Below are positions 27,441-37,279 of a stretch of DNA of 64,000 nucleotides, piece by piece; positions within the stretch are counted from its first letter, which is position 1, and each line of letters opens with the position of its first letter. Origin of the DNA: Candidatus Peribacteria bacterium (GTDB lineage Bacteria; Patescibacteriota; Gracilibacteria; Peribacterales; Peribacteraceae). Under the pieces are notes generated by a model. The model saw only the letters and a list, made by a program, of their open reading frames with translations, made no database searches and was not told the DNA's origin. The DNA lies in NCBI GenBank assembly GCA_023038255.1, contig CP082927.1, positions 758,146-822,145 of the forward strand. Direction: 5' to 3'. Position numbers and translations under genes: made by a program.

Positions 27441-27848
27441 TTAGTGATTGGTAACGGAGGAATTAAGTTCGAGATGTTTGTGACGGATTTCGCTGAGAAC
27501 TGCGAGCAGCTCCACATCGTCATCAGCAGATATGTCCGAGAGAACTGACTGGATCATGGCGTCCGTTCCGTGTGCGCCAAGGACGAAGAATAGTTCCGAC
27601 TGCACATCCGGAGAAAGCATGTCGAAAGAAATCAATTCCGGCTTTTCGCCGTTCACAATCCGCTCTGCAAGATTCCGCATTTCCGGGTGGAAGGTGAAAT
27701 CTGCCAGTGAGTAGCGGATCTGCAGTTCGGAGAGCGTCTCATACGACGTACCGGTCTCTTCGACAACAGTCCATCCTTCACGCAAAGATTCCGGAAGAAG
27801 ATTGTACCGTTCCTGTTCTGAATGTGTGAGGTAAATGGTTGTGTGCAT
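27441..27848 (-). CDS. Small acidic unknown protein leading the giant-protein operon
   Basis: 135 residues from ATG 27848; the longer frame upstream runs through the promoter and is rejected. Acidic and helical, ending with ISADDDVELLAVLSEIRHKH. No membrane segment. Not recognised. An excellent promoter (27858-27886) stands 9 nt before the ATG, so this gene defines the 5' end of the four-gene transcript. Confidence 0.7.
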   Translation of the reverse strand: MHTTIYLTHSEQERYNLLPESLREGWTVVEETGTSYETLSELQIRYSLADFTFHPEMRNLAERIVNGEKPELISFDMLSPDVQSELFFVLGAHGTDAMIQSVLSDISADDDVELLAVLSEIRHKHLELNSSVTNH

Positions 27849-27857
27849 ATGGCTATT

Positions 27858-27886
27858 ATTATAGCATTTTTGCCGGCATTGCTCAA
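27858..27886 (-). promoter_or_regulatory. Promoter of the giant-protein operon
   Basis: On the minus strand TTGAGC (27881-27886), 17-nt spacer, TATAAT (27858-27863), then 9 nt to the ATG. One of the best sigma-70-like matches in the window. It overlaps the last 4 nt of the csaB-like gene. Confidence 0.8.
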
Positions 27887-28842
27887 TGTAAACGCATTGC
27901 AGCAGCCAGAGCATCATGACCATTTTTTACCTGACTGAGCAGTGCAGCGGTCGCATCCGGCATCTCTGTATATTTTTGGACCTGCGATAACTTGTCTCCC
28001 GGCTCCTGCGGCAGAACGATTTGCGGTGTACCGGCGGCCAGTGCGGCCAGTGCGCCATGAAAACGTTGTGTCAGAACGAGTGATGACCCCCCGACTGCAT
28101 GCATGAGGTCATCGAGAGTCCGGACTGGGACCACAGTAGACGGCATAGTGAGACTGGTTTGCAATGATTGAGCAGTCGCTTGTTCAGGTGATGAATCCGG
28201 CTGCATCAGGAGGACATTGACGGTATCGATTTCCGGGTGTTTTTTGATGCATTCAAGAGCGGTTTTTTGCAGCAATTCCGACGAGTTATGACGGGGAATT
28301 ATGGTGAACAATTTTTTAGTATTTCTGGAGTACTTTTTCTCTACCATTAGAGAAAAAACAGGGTCAAAAGTTTGAACTAATTTTGTACTCAATTTCCAGG
28401 ATTCCACCCGCTGGAAAGACTCAAGGTCCCGGACGGAAATAAAGACTGCCCGGCGTGCAGTCCAGCGACTCAGCCACTCCCCCATCCGGGTCTTGTATGG
28501 ACCCATTCCCTGGAAGGCTAAAAACACCGGTGTCCGGAAAAAAAGCGCTGTGGCCGCATGCAGACTCCAGATGACACAGGCAACAACAGATTCAATGTCC
28601 GTAAAGAGTGATCCACCACCAAACACCAGTCCATCCGCCCCTGCAATGGCCCGGACAGTCTTCCACCAGGGAGTGAAGAACAAAGACCGGATTCCCGCAG
28701 GTAGACGCGGTAACTCCCCTTTTTTCGGATGTGCTGAAAGAACAACCCAATCGATATCAGGAAAAGACGTCAAAAAGTACTCTTTGAGAGCTTCATCGCC
28801 CAAATTCGCTACGCCGTAATTTCCGACCAGCACAAAACGCAT
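27883..28842 (-). CDS. csaB: Polysaccharide pyruvyl transferase (CsaB-like)
   Basis: 319 residues from ATG 28842, which gives the family start MRFVLVGNYGVANLGDEAL. Other landmarks: LVFGGGSLFTDIES, FLAFQGMGPYKT, SVRDLES and LTQRFHGALAALAAGTPQIV. Enzymes of this family move pyruvate from phosphoenolpyruvate to a sugar; CsaB pyruvylates secondary wall polymer so that SLH domains can bind. A SLH protein is encoded at 14317-15717, supporting that role, though other pyruvylated glycans are possible. TACCAT (28849-28854) is exactly 6 nt before the ATG. Confidence 0.85.
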   Translation of the reverse strand: MRFVLVGNYGVANLGDEALKEYFLTSFPDIDWVVLSAHPKKGELPRLPAGIRSLFFTPWWKTVRAIAGADGLVFGGGSLFTDIESVVACVIWSLHAATALFFRTPVFLAFQGMGPYKTRMGEWLSRWTARRAVFISVRDLESFQRVESWKLSTKLVQTFDPVFSLMVEKKYSRNTKKLFTIIPRHNSSELLQKTALECIKKHPEIDTVNVLLMQPDSSPEQATAQSLQTSLTMPSTVVPVRTLDDLMHAVGGSSLVLTQRFHGALAALAAGTPQIVLPQEPGDKLSQVQKYTEMPDATAALLSQVKNGHDALAAAMRLH

Positions 28843-28940
28843 AAGGGCATGGTAAAGCACAAATCCTAAATTCAAAATCCGAATACAATAAAAATACCAA
28901 ACTCAAGAAAGACGAGAATGTAGCATTCCGAATCGTAACT

Positions 28941-29459
28941 TTAGGCTGCAGGCTCTTCTACTGCTGGAGCATCCTCAGCCTTTACCTCAGCGACTGGCGC
29001 TTCAACAGCTTCGGTTGCCGGCATCATCACTTCTTCCATCACTTCAGGAGACGCAATCTCTGCCTCTTCAGGAACAGCAAGAGGGGCAACGGCGAATTCT
29101 CCTTCTGTCGTGAAACGCTCAAGCATGCGGGCTGCCTTTCCTGTACGACCACGCATGAAGAACAGTTTGGCGCGGCGGGTCTTGGCAACTTTCTTGACTT
29201 CAATTTTGTCGATAACCGGGGAATGCAAAGCAAACACTTTCTCCACTCCAATACCGGATACGATCTTGCGGACCGTAAAGGATCTGTCTGTCGGGACATG
29301 GCCCTTGTGCACATTGATCACAAGCCCTTCGAAGATCTGAACGCGCTCTTTGCCTCCTTCCTGGATCTTCTCGTGTACACGGACGGTGTAACCCGGGAGA
29401 ATGTCCGGAACGGCGCGAACGAATGATTTAGCCTGTGCTTGGATGATGTGTGAGCTCAT
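28941..29459 (-). CDS. rplS: 50S ribosomal protein L19 with acidic C-terminal extension
   Basis: 172 residues. Residues 10-115 are L19 (PGYTVRVHEKIQEGGKERVQIFEG, SFTVRKIVSGIGVEKVFALHSP, KIEVKKVAKTRRAKLFFMR). The remaining 55 residues or so form an Ala/Glu/Val/Pro-rich tail not present in the usual 115-residue L19. Such acidic, probably disordered tails occur on ribosomal proteins in some CPR lineages; the role is unknown. It makes an intersubunit bridge in the ribosome. Confidence 0.95.
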   Translation of the reverse strand: MSSHIIQAQAKSFVRAVPDILPGYTVRVHEKIQEGGKERVQIFEGLVINVHKGHVPTDRSFTVRKIVSGIGVEKVFALHSPVIDKIEVKKVAKTRRAKLFFMRGRTGKAARMLERFTTEGEFAVAPLAVPEEAEIASPEVMEEVMMPATEAVEAPVAEVKAEDAPAVEEPAA

Positions 29460-29532
29460 AAAAGGTAGCGGTAGCCTACAGAGGGAGTTGTCGGCTGTAA
29501 AGAGTGTTTTTAAGGCTTATTCAAGAGATAGC

Positions 29533-30120
29533 TTACGCCTGCGCTTCCTCAATCTGCTTTTGCAGCGTATTCAAAACAATCAAATGGCGCGGATCATTGA
29601 GAATTTCAAGGACAAACCGGTCTTTCAGGCTCAGGCGATAGAGGAAATCGGCCTCAGAGAAAATGGAGTATTTCACGTATTTCATCTGTGGATCCTGGGC
29701 CAGGAGTGCCTCCAGAATTTCCTTTTTTACATCACCAACAAGCAAAAGATCGACTTTGCTTTCTGTACCGCACAGATTTCCAGCCAAAAGCACGAGTTTA
29801 ACGTTCGGAAGGGTCTTGAGACTGGTGACAAACGGGCTTTCCCCCTGCACAGCCTTGCTAAAGAGGCTCCGGAGGTCGTTATAGAGCACAAATTCAGTAT
29901 CAATGCGGTAATACTTCTTTCTATTCTTATGTCTGGCCTTTACCAGTCCGACGCGACGCAGGTTTTCCAGCTCACGGCGAATGGAGTTGATCTGCTCATT
30001 CAGCAGGCGGGTCAGTTCACGGATGAAGTACTCCTCTTCCGGGTGCAACAAAAAGGTCGACAATAACTTCACGCGAGTTTGCGAGCTGAAAAGCGCCTTT
30101 AATACGGAAGCTGAAGACAT
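29533..30120 (-). CDS. Winged-helix regulator with nucleotidyltransferase-like C-domain
   Basis: 195 residues from ATG 30120 (a GTG two codons earlier is possible). Residues 5-75 form an ArsR-like winged helix (LFSSQTRVKLLSTFLLHPEEEYFIRELTRLL, then INSIRRELENLRRVGLV). The rest (VKLVLLAGNLCGTESKVDLLLVGDV) resembles the minimal nucleotidyltransferase fold seen in putative transcriptional regulators with a GSxxxG...DL motif, here degenerate (AGNLCGTESKVDLL). A TTGCAC-18-TACTGT promoter lies just upstream. Target genes unknown. Confidence 0.75.
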   Translation of the reverse strand: MSSASVLKALFSSQTRVKLLSTFLLHPEEEYFIRELTRLLNEQINSIRRELENLRRVGLVKARHKNRKKYYRIDTEFVLYNDLRSLFSKAVQGESPFVTSLKTLPNVKLVLLAGNLCGTESKVDLLLVGDVKKEILEALLAQDPQMKYVKYSIFSEADFLYRLSLKDRFVLEILNDPRHLIVLNTLQKQIEEAQA

Positions 30121-30334
30121 GTTCACAAACAGTATTCAGGATTGTAGGGAGAGTGCAAGAAAAGTACTCAATGTTGTGTATAGTATTTGTATACAATTAA
30201 TATGGCTTATTTAAGCCAAAAAATACGTATTTTACCTTTTAGCAAAAACACCATTGAACACAATTTATACTCGCATTTCCTGAGTTTTCATGGTCTGGCA
30301 ACATTTCCACAATCATGGAGGAGTATACAAATCA

Positions 30335-30363
30335 TTGAAGAAAGTCAGAAAAAATGCTACAAT
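30335..30363 (+). promoter_or_regulatory. Promoter of the VirB6-like gene
   Basis: TTGAAG (30335-30340), 17-nt spacer, TACAAT (30358-30363), then 7 nt to ATG 30371. This supports a leaderless start at 30371 and argues against upstream ATGs in the same frame, which lie inside or before the promoter. Confidence 0.75.
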
Positions 30364-30370
30364 GATGGGA

Positions 30371-32146
30371 ATGCCATCACACAAAAATAATCATCGGTTC
30401 GCCTGGCTGTTTCTCGTTTTTTTGGCGGTTTTTTTCCTGCCGGATAATGCTTTCGCACAGGTAGCGGGCGGCGGTGCAACACTCCCGACAGGGATTGAAG
30501 CAACCATTGCAACCATGGTCTCCAAGATGATCGGGTTTATGAACATCCTGATTTGGATTCTGTTTATTTTCCTGAACTTCGTCTTAGATCCGCAGTTTAT
30601 TTTCGATCTGGATAACGGGGAATTCATGGCTGTGCTCAATCAGATCTGGCAGCTCTCCCGCGATCTGATGAATGTCGGGTTTGCACTTATGCTTGTGGGA
30701 ACCGCGATTTATACCATCGTGACCGCTAATAAAGAGTTCGTTACCCAGCATGCGAAGAAATTTATTATGGCGATTGTGCTCGTGAACTTCTCGTGGTTCT
30801 TCCCGCGTGTGATCATCGACATTGCAAACGTCACTACAGCAACCATCTACGGCATCCCCTCTTTATTGATGGACGGAAGCATTTCGAATACGTGTCAGTA
30901 CAAATCGAGTTCCGCAGAGCACCCTGCCTGTACACCGGCCTCAGAATCGACTGTAGAGGCTCCTATATACAACTGTAAATGCCGCGTGGTGACAAATGTG
31001 GATATGTTTATGGACGCAACAGAAGCGGCATCACACACAAAAGCAGATGGTTGGGATTGTCAGGGCGACCTTCTCTGCGTACAGACAAAACCGTGGGCCC
31101 CCAATCTGGTGTCCGGCCATTCGGCTGTGCTGAACGGACTCATCATGAACCATGCGCACCTGCAAACCATGGCAACGGTTCCGGCGGTGAAAAACAGCGA
31201 CAGCATCGCGGAGATGACACAATTCCTCATTGTAGAAGGCATTATTGTTATCATTCATATTGCACTCTTCTTTCCGCTGCTTGCGATGTTCGTCGCATTC
31301 GTCATCCGCATCCCGATCCTCTGGCTGACGATTCCGTTCATGCCGTTTATTTTCCTGAACTATGTGATGTCTGAAAATGAACTCACCGGTATGACCAAGA
31401 AAATCTGGGAGCATTTCCTGAAGGCAGCATTCCTGCCGGCCATGGTTGCTGTTCCGCTCGCTGTTGGCTTCATCCTGGTCAATGCCGGCGCACAACTCTC
31501 CCCCAGTCCGATTGCAGGTATCAAAATCCGCCTTCTGGATGGCGTCAGTAACTACTGGCAGCTTCTCTGGTGGATAATGACACTCGGCGTGTTCTGGGTC
31601 GGTACATTCACGGTTCTTGAGAACGCAGGCGGTCTGTACGCCAAGGTGGCAAGCAGCATCAAGAGCTACGGTGAGGCATGGGGCAAGGTCGCACTCAAAG
31701 CTCCGCTCTCCGTTCCCCTGCCTGGTGTGGGCATGACGCCGCTGAGTATGTTGCGCGCTGTTCATCCGCGTACTATTGATGCGAAGATCAGCGGTGACGA
31801 AGGACTCGCAGGATATGCGAAATATCTGGATGACGTGGCAAAGGGAAATGCAACTATTGATCCCGCCGAGAAGTTTGCGAAGGGTCCTGACGATCAGCTG
31901 ACGCAGCTCCACAAAGATCTTGAGAAGCTTGAAGCGGATTTGAGAGCCAACAAACTGGCAGGCAATGACCCCCTCAAGAAACAGGAGCTCCTGGATGCAT
32001 TCAAGCAGAAAAACGGCGTGGACCTGAGCGGAGACACCGGCAGGAAGCTTGATGACTTTGTGAAGCAGTTGAAGCAGAACGGCGTAAATACCAACAAACA
32101 GGATCGTAACTTCGAACAGCGCGCCACAAATATCAACCAAATCTAA
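30371..32146 (+). CDS. VirB6/TrbL-like polytopic membrane protein
   Basis: 591 residues from the promoter-defined ATG. A signal-type front (FAWLFLVFLAVFFLPDNAFA) is cut or anchored near residue 30. Membrane helices follow at about 45-70, 95-120, 130-155, then a 120-residue external Cys-rich loop (CKCRVV, DCQGDLLCV), and four more helices at about 310-430 (IIVIIHIALFFPLLAMFVAF, ILWLTIPFMPFIFLNYV). The C-terminal 130 residues are charged and helical. The layout resembles the VirB6/TrbL component found next to pilus or secretion genes in CPR bacteria; no VirB4 or other partner is in the window. The next gene is 5 nt away. Confidence 0.6.
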   Translation: MPSHKNNHRFAWLFLVFLAVFFLPDNAFAQVAGGGATLPTGIEATIATMVSKMIGFMNILIWILFIFLNFVLDPQFIFDLDNGEFMAVLNQIWQLSRDLMNVGFALMLVGTAIYTIVTANKEFVTQHAKKFIMAIVLVNFSWFFPRVIIDIANVTTATIYGIPSLLMDGSISNTCQYKSSSAEHPACTPASESTVEAPIYNCKCRVVTNVDMFMDATEAASHTKADGWDCQGDLLCVQTKPWAPNLVSGHSAVLNGLIMNHAHLQTMATVPAVKNSDSIAEMTQFLIVEGIIVIIHIALFFPLLAMFVAFVIRIPILWLTIPFMPFIFLNYVMSENELTGMTKKIWEHFLKAAFLPAMVAVPLAVGFILVNAGAQLSPSPIAGIKIRLLDGVSNYWQLLWWIMTLGVFWVGTFTVLENAGGLYAKVASSIKSYGEAWGKVALKAPLSVPLPGVGMTPLSMLRAVHPRTIDAKISGDEGLAGYAKYLDDVAKGNATIDPAEKFAKGPDDQLTQLHKDLEKLEADLRANKLAGNDPLKKQELLDAFKQKNGVDLSGDTGRKLDDFVKQLKQNGVNTNKQDRNFEQRATNINQI

Positions 32147-32151
32147 TCGCA

Positions 32152-33387
32152 ATGACTCAGAATAATTCTCCAGAAGCGGCACAGGAAGATGTGTCTGCAA
32201 ACAGTGAGACCAAAAACAATCTCAGTGAGCTGCAGGATGCCACCATGGAAAAAATCGCGTTGGATACAGCAGACAAAGCAAACGACCAGGAATGGATTCA
32301 GGAGCAGTACAACAAGAAAGGCAATGCATTCCCGAAGCAGATGAAGCTGGTGGCAGACAGAATGGTTGCAAATCTTCAGCGCACGGAATGGGAATCGCGT
32401 ATGGACATGGCATTCGAGGAGCAGCCGCAGATGCAGTCCAGTCTGAAGTCGATTGTGAAAAAACTCGAAATGGATGTACCGGATACCGAAACCGGTCACT
32501 CACCCTCACATCCGTATCTGGCAAACCATCCGATCTATGTGAAGGGATGGGATCAGGTGGCTGTGCCCCAGTACCGTATGACGCGCGATATCTACTATGA
32601 TATTGATTTCCTGAAACAGGCGCTGCGCATCAAAGGCATCGGACACAATCAGGCAGCGGTCATTCAGGAGCTTCTCGCGTGTCTGGAACGCTATGCCGAG
32701 CACGACGCAGGCCGTCTGGCAAAAGAGCTCATCACCAAAAAACAGACAAACAGCTACACATCGCGCGCCATCAATAAGATGGGCAAAATCACGCTGGCAC
32801 TGGGCTTTGGAGCGGCCACACTCATCGCCGGCACATTGGGTGCTGTCCATATGTACAACAACGGTAAAAAATCGAAAGGAAGCGAAATGATCCCGGCATT
32901 GGGATTTGCAGGCCTCACGATCTTTATTGCCAATCCGTCACTCGCAAAATCCCTCATCGGCAATCAGAAAGAGGGGGCATTGAGAGAACTGCAGAAGTCT
33001 GTGAACAAGCCTGCATTTAAATCTGCAGCCAAGAAATACGATCTGCATGGTGAACCGGGAGAAAACATTGCCACTGTCATGCGCTCGCCTGATGAAGACA
33101 TGCGTGCAAAAATTGACCGCTGCATTCAGGGAACCGCAACCGAAGACGATGTGTCGTCTCTCACAACAGAGGTGGCAAAGTCTGCACTGCCACAGGAACA
33201 GGAAAACATCCGTGCATTCTGGAAAGATGCCGAGTCTGTCGCTGCTATCTCGACCGTCCGTCAGACGCGTGATAAAGATGCCATCGACGTGGAAAATGAC
33301 TTCCTGCGCCTCGGGATGGGCAAATTCTACCGCAAGGCAAAGGATCTGGAAGAAGAGTACAAGACAAACAACGAGATGATCGCCTGA
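32152..33387 (+). CDS. Unknown protein, co-transcribed with the VirB6-like gene
   Basis: 411 residues, not recognised. The N-terminal 200 residues are hydrophilic and helical. Two hydrophobic stretches around residues 215-260 (KITLALGFGAATLIAGTLGAV and MIPALGFAGLTIFIANPSLA) could form a membrane hairpin; the C-terminal 150 residues are charged and helical. This layout (long cytoplasmic helical part around one or two membrane segments) is like the proteins of the 20.8-27.9 kb operon. Start 5 nt after the previous stop. Confidence 0.75.
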   Translation: MTQNNSPEAAQEDVSANSETKNNLSELQDATMEKIALDTADKANDQEWIQEQYNKKGNAFPKQMKLVADRMVANLQRTEWESRMDMAFEEQPQMQSSLKSIVKKLEMDVPDTETGHSPSHPYLANHPIYVKGWDQVAVPQYRMTRDIYYDIDFLKQALRIKGIGHNQAAVIQELLACLERYAEHDAGRLAKELITKKQTNSYTSRAINKMGKITLALGFGAATLIAGTLGAVHMYNNGKKSKGSEMIPALGFAGLTIFIANPSLAKSLIGNQKEGALRELQKSVNKPAFKSAAKKYDLHGEPGENIATVMRSPDEDMRAKIDRCIQGTATEDDVSSLTTEVAKSALPQEQENIRAFWKDAESVAAISTVRQTRDKDAIDVENDFLRLGMGKFYRKAKDLEEEYKTNNEMIA

Positions 33388-33408
33388 GAATCAGGATGCA
33401 GCGATGCG

Positions 33409-35706
33409 TCAGTCCTCTTTTTTCTTAAACTCGCGGTTAAAGACTTCGAGGATATCGCCGGTTTCGACAGGAATGGTGCAATCGACACGCATACCGCATT
33501 CGCTGTCTGCTTTGGCTTCCTTGATGTCTGTATCCACGCGCTTGAGCGAGAGGATGCGGCCGGTTCCCACGACTTCCCTGTCATCACCACGGAGCAGGCG
33601 GAATGGCACGCGCTTCACGACACCGTCTGTGACGCGGCCACCGATAATCTGCTCGGATTTCTGTGTGAGGAAGACGCCCTTCACTTCCAGGTGTCCGAGA
33701 ATCTTCTCCTGTTCTTCCGGAATAAGCAGTCCTTCAAGGAGAGCAGAGACATCGTCGAGGAGAGCGTAGATGACATCGTACTGCTTGATTTTCACGTTCT
33801 CACGCTCAGCAGTGCGCTGCACGGCACCCGGAACCGGAGCGCGGAAGGACATCAGCAGAGCCTGGCTGGCGCTGGCCATCATTACATCATTTTCTGAGAC
33901 GGCACCAATCGCGCCGTGAATCACTTTGACGGTCACCTTATCCGTTCCCTGCTTGGAGAGCGCTGCTTCGAGCGCTTCAAGCGACCCCTGCGCATCCGCT
34001 TTGAGGACAATTTTGAGCTGCTGAAGCTTGCCTTCATGCAGCATGCTCACCAGATCCCCCATCGCTTTGCGCTGCACACCACCGGACTGTTCCATCATTT
34101 TCTTCAGGAGATCGCGCGCTTCACGCTCGGAGCCGACTGCCTGGAGAATGTCGCCGACACTGGGAAGCTCCGCAAACCCGGAGAGACGAACCGGACCCGA
34201 TGGCGGAATAGCGTCGAGACGCTTGCCGGCTGCATCAGTCATGCTGCGCACTTTTCCCATCGTACGGCCACAGACGAAGGAATCACCCACACGGAGTGTT
34301 CCGGTGTTGACGATGATGGTTGCGAGCGGACCGTGCGAAGTATCGAGATTGCTTTCGATGATGGTACCGATTGCCGCACGCTTCGGGTTTGCCTTGAACT
34401 CCGCAATTTCCGCAACGAGCACAATGGTATCAAGCAGTGCATCGATGCCCATTTTGGTCACCGCAGAACACGGGATAAACGGCACTGTTCCTCCCCACTC
34501 TTCCGGCTGCAAACCATGAGCCGCAATTTCACCCTTCACACGCTCCGGATCGGCGTTCGGGCGATCCATTTTGTTGATAGCAACAATAATAGGCACGCCC
34601 GCTTCTTTCGCATGGTTGATAGCTTCAACCGTTGTTTCCTTCACCCCTTCTTCTGCAGACACCACGAGGATCGCGATATCTGTCACCTGTGATCCACGGG
34701 CACGCATAGCGGTAAACGCCTGGTGGCCCGGTGTATCAAGGAAGGTGATCTGCTTGCCGTCGTGTGTCACCTGATACGCACCGATATGCTGTGTGATACC
34801 ACCGGATTCGCCGGAGACGACGTCTGTTTTGCGGATAGCATCAAGAATAGAGGTCTTTCCGTGGTCCACATGTCCCATCACCACCACAATCGGCGGACGT
34901 GGAACGAGGTTTTCCGGTTCATCCTTAATCAGTTCACGGAGATCTTTGCTGACGAGATCTTCCACTTTTGCCGCACTCTCTTCACGCTCAACAGTCACGC
35001 CAAGCTCGGAGGCAATAATGGATGCTGTATCAAAATCGATCGACTGGGTGATGGTTGCCATCACACCGTTTTTCATGAGGGCGCTGATGACAGCGGGAAC
35101 CTGCACACCCGCTTTTTCTGCGAATTCCTTCACAGTAATCTGCACAGGCAGTTGCACGGGGCCGGTCTTCTTTTTGATCTGCTGCTGGTTTGCGGCTGAA
35201 TTTCTTTTGCGTGCAAGAGCTGCCGCCTCACGCTCCTCGCGTTCGCGTTCATCTTTCTCCTCTTTGGAAATCTGGAGTTCTGCAGCCTGCTTTTGAATGG
35301 CGGACTTGGGAACATCATCAAGAGTCAGCTTGCGGAGCACATGCACGTCATCCATTTTTCTACCGGTTGCTGCGGCGTTCAGCGGCGATGCAATACGGAT
35401 GTTTGCCGACACCGGGGCTGCCGGCTTGGCTTCTTCAGTTGTAGCGTCATTTCCCGTTTCCCCTTCCTCGTCTTCCCCCTCTTCTTTGTCTTCCTTCTCT
35501 TCCTCACCGTCATCACTCATACCTGCAAGTGCATCAAAATCAACAGGGATGTTATGTTTGCGCGCAATATAACGAATGATACCGATGGCCAGATTATCCG
35601 GAACCTCACGGTCTGTCGGTTTGATACCAAACTCAACGGTCAAAAGCTCCTTACGAAGCTGCTGTCCAGTCATACCCAATGTTTTAGCCACCTGTACGAG
35701 GCGCAT
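33409..35706 (-). CDS. infB: Translation initiation factor IF-2
   Basis: 765 residues. An IF2_N module (residues 1-50), a Glu/Asp-rich linker (66-95), a second IF2_N-like part (about 185-240), then the GTPase with GHVDHGKT at 278-285, [15 protein letters not shown] and NKMDRP. Domains II, C1 and C2 follow, the last with [17 protein letters not shown] and a closing [10 protein letters not shown]. It brings initiator tRNA to the 30S subunit. If leaderless mRNAs are common here, IF-2 and the start-site factors would be of special interest. Confidence 0.97.
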   Translation of the reverse strand: MRLVQVAKTLGMTGQQLRKELLTVEFGIKPTDREVPDNLAIGIIRYIARKHNIPVDFDALAGMSDDGEEEKEDKEEGEDEEGETGNDATTEEAKPAAPVSANIRIASPLNAAATGRKMDDVHVLRKLTLDDVPKSAIQKQAAELQISKEEKDEREREEREAAALARKRNSAANQQQIKKKTGPVQLPVQITVKEFAEKAGVQVPAVISALMKNGVMATITQSIDFDTASIIASELGVTVEREESAAKVEDLVSKDLRELIKDEPENLVPRPPIVVVMGHVDHGKTSILDAIRKTDVVSGESGGITQHIGAYQVTHDGKQITFLDTPGHQAFTAMRARGSQVTDIAILVVSAEEGVKETTVEAINHAKEAGVPIIVAINKMDRPNADPERVKGEIAAHGLQPEEWGGTVPFIPCSAVTKMGIDALLDTIVLVAEIAEFKANPKRAAIGTIIESNLDTSHGPLATIIVNTGTLRVGDSFVCGRTMGKVRSMTDAAGKRLDAIPPSGPVRLSGFAELPSVGDILQAVGSEREARDLLKKMMEQSGGVQRKAMGDLVSMLHEGKLQQLKIVLKADAQGSLEALEAALSKQGTDKVTVKVIHGAIGAVSENDVMMASASQALLMSFRAPVPGAVQRTAERENVKIKQYDVIYALLDDVSALLEGLLIPEEQEKILGHLEVKGVFLTQKSEQIIGGRVTDGVVKRVPFRLLRGDDREVVGTGRILSLKRVDTDIKEAKADSECGMRVDCTIPVETGDILEVFNREFKKKED

Positions 35707-35780
35707 AGAAATTAGCGGGGAAAGGCCGGTTTTATCTTAACAGAGCTTCTGCTCAAGAGAAAGCTATTGAGGGCATGAAT

Positions 35781-35876
35781 TGGTTATGGGTAATGGGTTA
35801 TGAGTTATGAGGAGAAGTAAAAAAAGATATTCCAAAATCCCCATAACCCATAACCGGTCACTCATAACCCGTTACT
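35781..35876. repeat. Inverted word repeat between infB and the DHH gene
   Basis: Words of the TTATGGG type on the plus strand (35781-35815) face complementary CCCATAACCC-type words (35839-35876), so the spacer can fold into a long imperfect hairpin. The second arm includes the stop codon of the minus-strand DHH gene. Confidence 0.8.
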
Positions 35877-37224
35877 GCGTAATATCCTGCACAATATCCC
35901 TCTCACTCACCGCAACTGCACTTGTTCCTCCGACTGCCTTCATGACATCCACTCCTTTCTCCGGAGCAGGAACAGGCAATGAGACAGAGACAACGGTCTC
36001 AGACTTGGGAATGTCTTTGGAAACGGCAACTGCCGGGCTCTTTTCCTCCTGCATATCATTCTCCTTTTGCAGCATGTGCATACCGTCTTTCAGTTTCTGG
36101 ATAGATTCCACAACGGCCAGCTGGAAATTATCAAACGACTTCACGCGGAAGCCGGATGCTCTCGCATGTCCGCCACCACCGAACGTTCTGCCGGCCAGCT
36201 GACTGCAATCGATTGCCGCAGACGACCGCATACTCGCTTTCAGCCCGCCTTCCTCCATTTCCGTGAAGAGAACGTAGACATCGGCATCGGGAATAGTGGA
36301 GATCAGTTCATCGAGAATGCCCTGCGTCTCTTTACTGGATGCATCCATTTCCGCGAGATCTTCTTTGCTGACAGATGACCAGACGATGCGGGATGCAGGA
36401 TCGATTTGAATGCGGTTGAGTGCGCGCCCCCAGATTTTGAGCGTGGAAAGCGGTTTGGTTTTATAAATATGCTGGATGATTTCCTGCTGACGCGCGCCTT
36501 TTTCGAGCAGCTCTGCTGCCACTTCAAGGGAACGCGGCGTCGTATTCGGATTCTGGAAACTGCGTGTATCGGTAATGAGACCTGTCAGAAGCAATGTTGC
36601 GAGATCCGGTGTAATTTTCTCTTTCCACTGCGGCACCTGCATGAACCAGCTGTAGAGCACTTCTGTGGCTGACGCTGCCGTCGGGTCAATGAGCTGCAGA
36701 TGTCCGAACTGTGTATTGGAAATGTGATGGTCGATATTCAGAATCGGCACTTCGGAGAAGAGATCGATGTGATCGGTATACAGCGACCCGAGCAATGCAA
36801 GATCGGCGGTATCGACAATAACAATGAGATCGTACTTCGGATCCCCTTCTGACAAACTGATCTGCTGCGGGCGGATCGTTCCTTTCTTCGGCACGACAAT
36901 AATATTCACGCGATGGTCTTCGACGGTGTAGCGAAGCTTGTCGATTTCTGCGCCTTCGTCGAGGTTGATGGTCACCACGAAGTCCTTGTTTTCTTTCACC
37001 TCCTGCTCAAATTTCTCAAATCCCGGGAGGAAGCTCAGAGAATCCGGTTTCACATCCGGACAAATGACTGTCACGTCTTTCCCCATGGCAGAGAAAATCT
37101 GATAACACGCAAGAGCGCTTGAGAGACCGTCCGGGTCAACGTTGGCATGCGGACTGATCAGAATACGCTGATGCTGCTCGATTGCCTGAAGGGCTGCCTG
37201 TATGGATTGCGGGTTGAGAGCCAT
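35872..37224 (-). CDS. nrnA: DHH-family phosphoesterase (NrnA-like)
   Basis: 450 residues. The DHH part has HANVDPDGLSSALA (Asp residues bind metal), VIVDTAD and NIDHHISNTQFG, the DHH motif. The DHHA1 part ends with GGGGHARASGFRV. Such enzymes degrade short RNA fragments (nanoRNA), pAp or cyclic dinucleotides. The last 90 residues form a low-complexity Val/Ser/Pro/Glu tail not found in the usual 320-residue NrnA. It neighbours infB as in many bacteria. A TTGCAA-17-TACAAT promoter lies upstream; the leader is about 50 nt. Confidence 0.9.
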   Translation of the reverse strand: MALNPQSIQAALQAIEQHQRILISPHANVDPDGLSSALACYQIFSAMGKDVTVICPDVKPDSLSFLPGFEKFEQEVKENKDFVVTINLDEGAEIDKLRYTVEDHRVNIIVVPKKGTIRPQQISLSEGDPKYDLIVIVDTADLALLGSLYTDHIDLFSEVPILNIDHHISNTQFGHLQLIDPTAASATEVLYSWFMQVPQWKEKITPDLATLLLTGLITDTRSFQNPNTTPRSLEVAAELLEKGARQQEIIQHIYKTKPLSTLKIWGRALNRIQIDPASRIVWSSVSKEDLAEMDASSKETQGILDELISTIPDADVYVLFTEMEEGGLKASMRSSAAIDCSQLAGRTFGGGGHARASGFRVKSFDNFQLAVVESIQKLKDGMHMLQKENDMQEEKSPAVAVSKDIPKSETVVSVSLPVPAPEKGVDVMKAVGGTSAVAVSERDIVQDITQ

Positions 37225-37279
37225 AAGGGTTGAAAGTCTATTCTGCTATTCCCTGAGCGTAGTTGAAGGGTAACATGTT

